From Luteibaculum oceani (lineage in GTDB: Bacteria > Bacteroidota > Bacteroidia > Flavobacteriales_D > Luteibaculaceae): a DNA stretch of 64,000 nt. Made by a program: the position numbers and the translations under genes. The stretch covers positions 238,937-302,936 of the forward strand of contig NZ_VORB01000004.1 of assembly GCF_007995015.1 (NCBI RefSeq), in the 5' to 3' direction. Positions 63,761-64,000 of this stretch are shown in pieces. The notes below the pieces were generated by a model. The model saw nothing but the letters and a program-made list of their open reading frames with translations. It did not search any database and was not told the origin of the DNA. The first letter of the stretch is position 1, and the number at the start of each line of letters is the position of its first letter.

Positions 63761-63884
63761 GCCTTAGCGAAGTATAAGGCAGCTTGTTACGCGTTGGTTA
63801 ATAGTTGGCTGGGTGAAGTCAAAGCCACCGAAGCCGAAGCTAGCGTAGCCGAGTCCTGTCGGTAGCCTGAGCGAAGTATAAAGC
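63761..63884. repeat. REP-like repeat cluster near the rRNA operon
   Basis: AGCGAAGTATAAGGC (63766-63780) recurs with one change as AGCGAAGTATAAAGC (63870-63884). The first copy lies in a small hairpin, GCCTTA (63761-63766) with TAAGGC (63775-63780). Between the copies are other short dyads: TGGCT/AGCCA, CCGA/TCGG and the palindrome GCTAGC, in a GC-richer stretch than its surroundings. Confidence 0.55.
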
Positions 63885-63922
63885 AAAAAAAAACCCTGAC
63901 TACGAAGTAATCAGGGTTTTAG
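63885..63922 (-). terminator. Terminator of the rRNA operon
   Basis: AAAACCCTGA (63890-63899) pairs with TCAGGGTTTT (63911-63920), and TAC-GAA-GTA continues the helix in the loop. On the minus strand a run of nine T follows. It lies just downstream of the 5S rRNA 3' end. Confidence 0.88.
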
Positions 63923-63929
63923 ATAAAAA

Positions 63930-64000
63930 GTGGCGGCGACATACTCTCCCGGTTGGTATACCAGTACCATCTGCGCTAGTGAGCTTAACTTCTCTGTTCG
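63930..64000 (-). rRNA. rrf: 5S ribosomal RNA, 3' portion only
   Basis: Read on the minus strand this gives the classic 5S segments CGAACAGAGAAGUUAAGC, then GCGCAGAUGGUACUGG and CGGGAGAGUAUGUCGCCGCC. About 70 of roughly 110 nt are present; the 5' part and presumably the 23S and 16S genes lie beyond base 64000. The exact 3' end is set by eye and may be off by a few bases. Confidence 0.93.

Larger units (their letters stand above)
63414..63929. other. Gene-free region upstream of the receptor operon and downstream of the rRNA operon
   Basis: About 515 bp with no supportable gene. The first 350 bp (63414-63760) are AT-rich and must hold the promoter of the receptor operon; TATATTGT on the minus strand near 63425-63432 is a one-mismatch -7 candidate. 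The rest holds repeats and the rRNA terminator, listed separately. Confidence 0.7.

Noticed and set aside
1..64000. CRISPR arrays, insertion sequences, prophage or restriction-modification genes
   Set aside because: No regular repeat-spacer structure, transposase, integrase or phage structural gene was seen on reading the whole window.

Overview
The window reads as chromosomal DNA of a free-living member of the phylum Bacteroidota, most likely Flavobacteriales or a near relative. The evidence is a secreted metalloprotease with a C-terminal type IX secretion domain, families common in this phylum (DUF4834, DUF4783, YfhO, the short MenE and MenF forms), low GC content, and promoter elements of the TAnnTTTG type instead of the usual -10 box. 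Nearly everything is chromosomal core or envelope biogenesis. I see no insertion sequence, prophage, CRISPR array or tRNA gene.

Layout. 1-7.3 kb: the 3' part of an AddB-like repair nuclease gene, an orphan OmpR-type response regulator with its terminator, and a large secreted M43 metalloprotease. 7.4-13.4 kb: a tightly coupled menaquinone operon (menI-menF-menD-menA-menC-menE) with no menB. 13.3-20.1 kb: housekeeping genes (rluD, a PASTA protein, ddl, rdgB, rlmH, DUF4783, nadC, a BrkB-type membrane protein, DUF2147). 20.1-38.5 kb: an M28 peptidase lipoprotein, then a surface-glycan region. It holds two paralogous polysaccharide-deacetylase-like proteins, a flippase, a FemAB-like transferase, a sulfotransferase, an unknown multispan protein, a DegT aminotransferase, an alpha-toroid protein, an asparagine-synthase-like amidotransferase, three glycosyltransferase or methyltransferase genes, a PIG-L deacetylase and a propeller-like protein. 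38.5-44.1 kb: YfhO, DUF4834 and carB, in the same transcription unit as the glycan genes downstream. 44.2-56.7 kb: a hydrolase, rpmH (54 codons) with a good promoter and terminator, an ABC exporter, rsmG, an ECF sigma factor, a glycosyltransferase, tgt, lptG-like, ispE, accA, dnaB and a secreted conserved protein. 56.7-63.4 kb: a four-gene minus-strand signalling operon (TonB-dependent receptor, YfiR, triple-receiver hybrid kinase, receiver-PAS-kinase). 63.4-64 kb: a gene-free stretch with REP-like repeats, the rRNA operon terminator and the 3' part of a 5S rRNA gene.

How it fits together. Genes within a strand block usually overlap by 1-23 nt or touch, which implies long translationally coupled operons. 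Eight of the ten convergent gene pairs also overlap at their 3' ends, leaving no room for ordinary terminators. Several starts are TTG or GTG with no ATG available. The most system-like pieces are the receptor-YfiR-kinase-kinase operon at 56.7-63.4 kb and the glycan operons at 21-38 kb, which include three proteins I cannot assign to a function (26139-27707, 28876-30435, 36112-37221). Two core enzymes have unusual architecture: Tgt lacks its zinc cysteines and CarB lacks the C-terminal allosteric domain. Both may be lineage traits.
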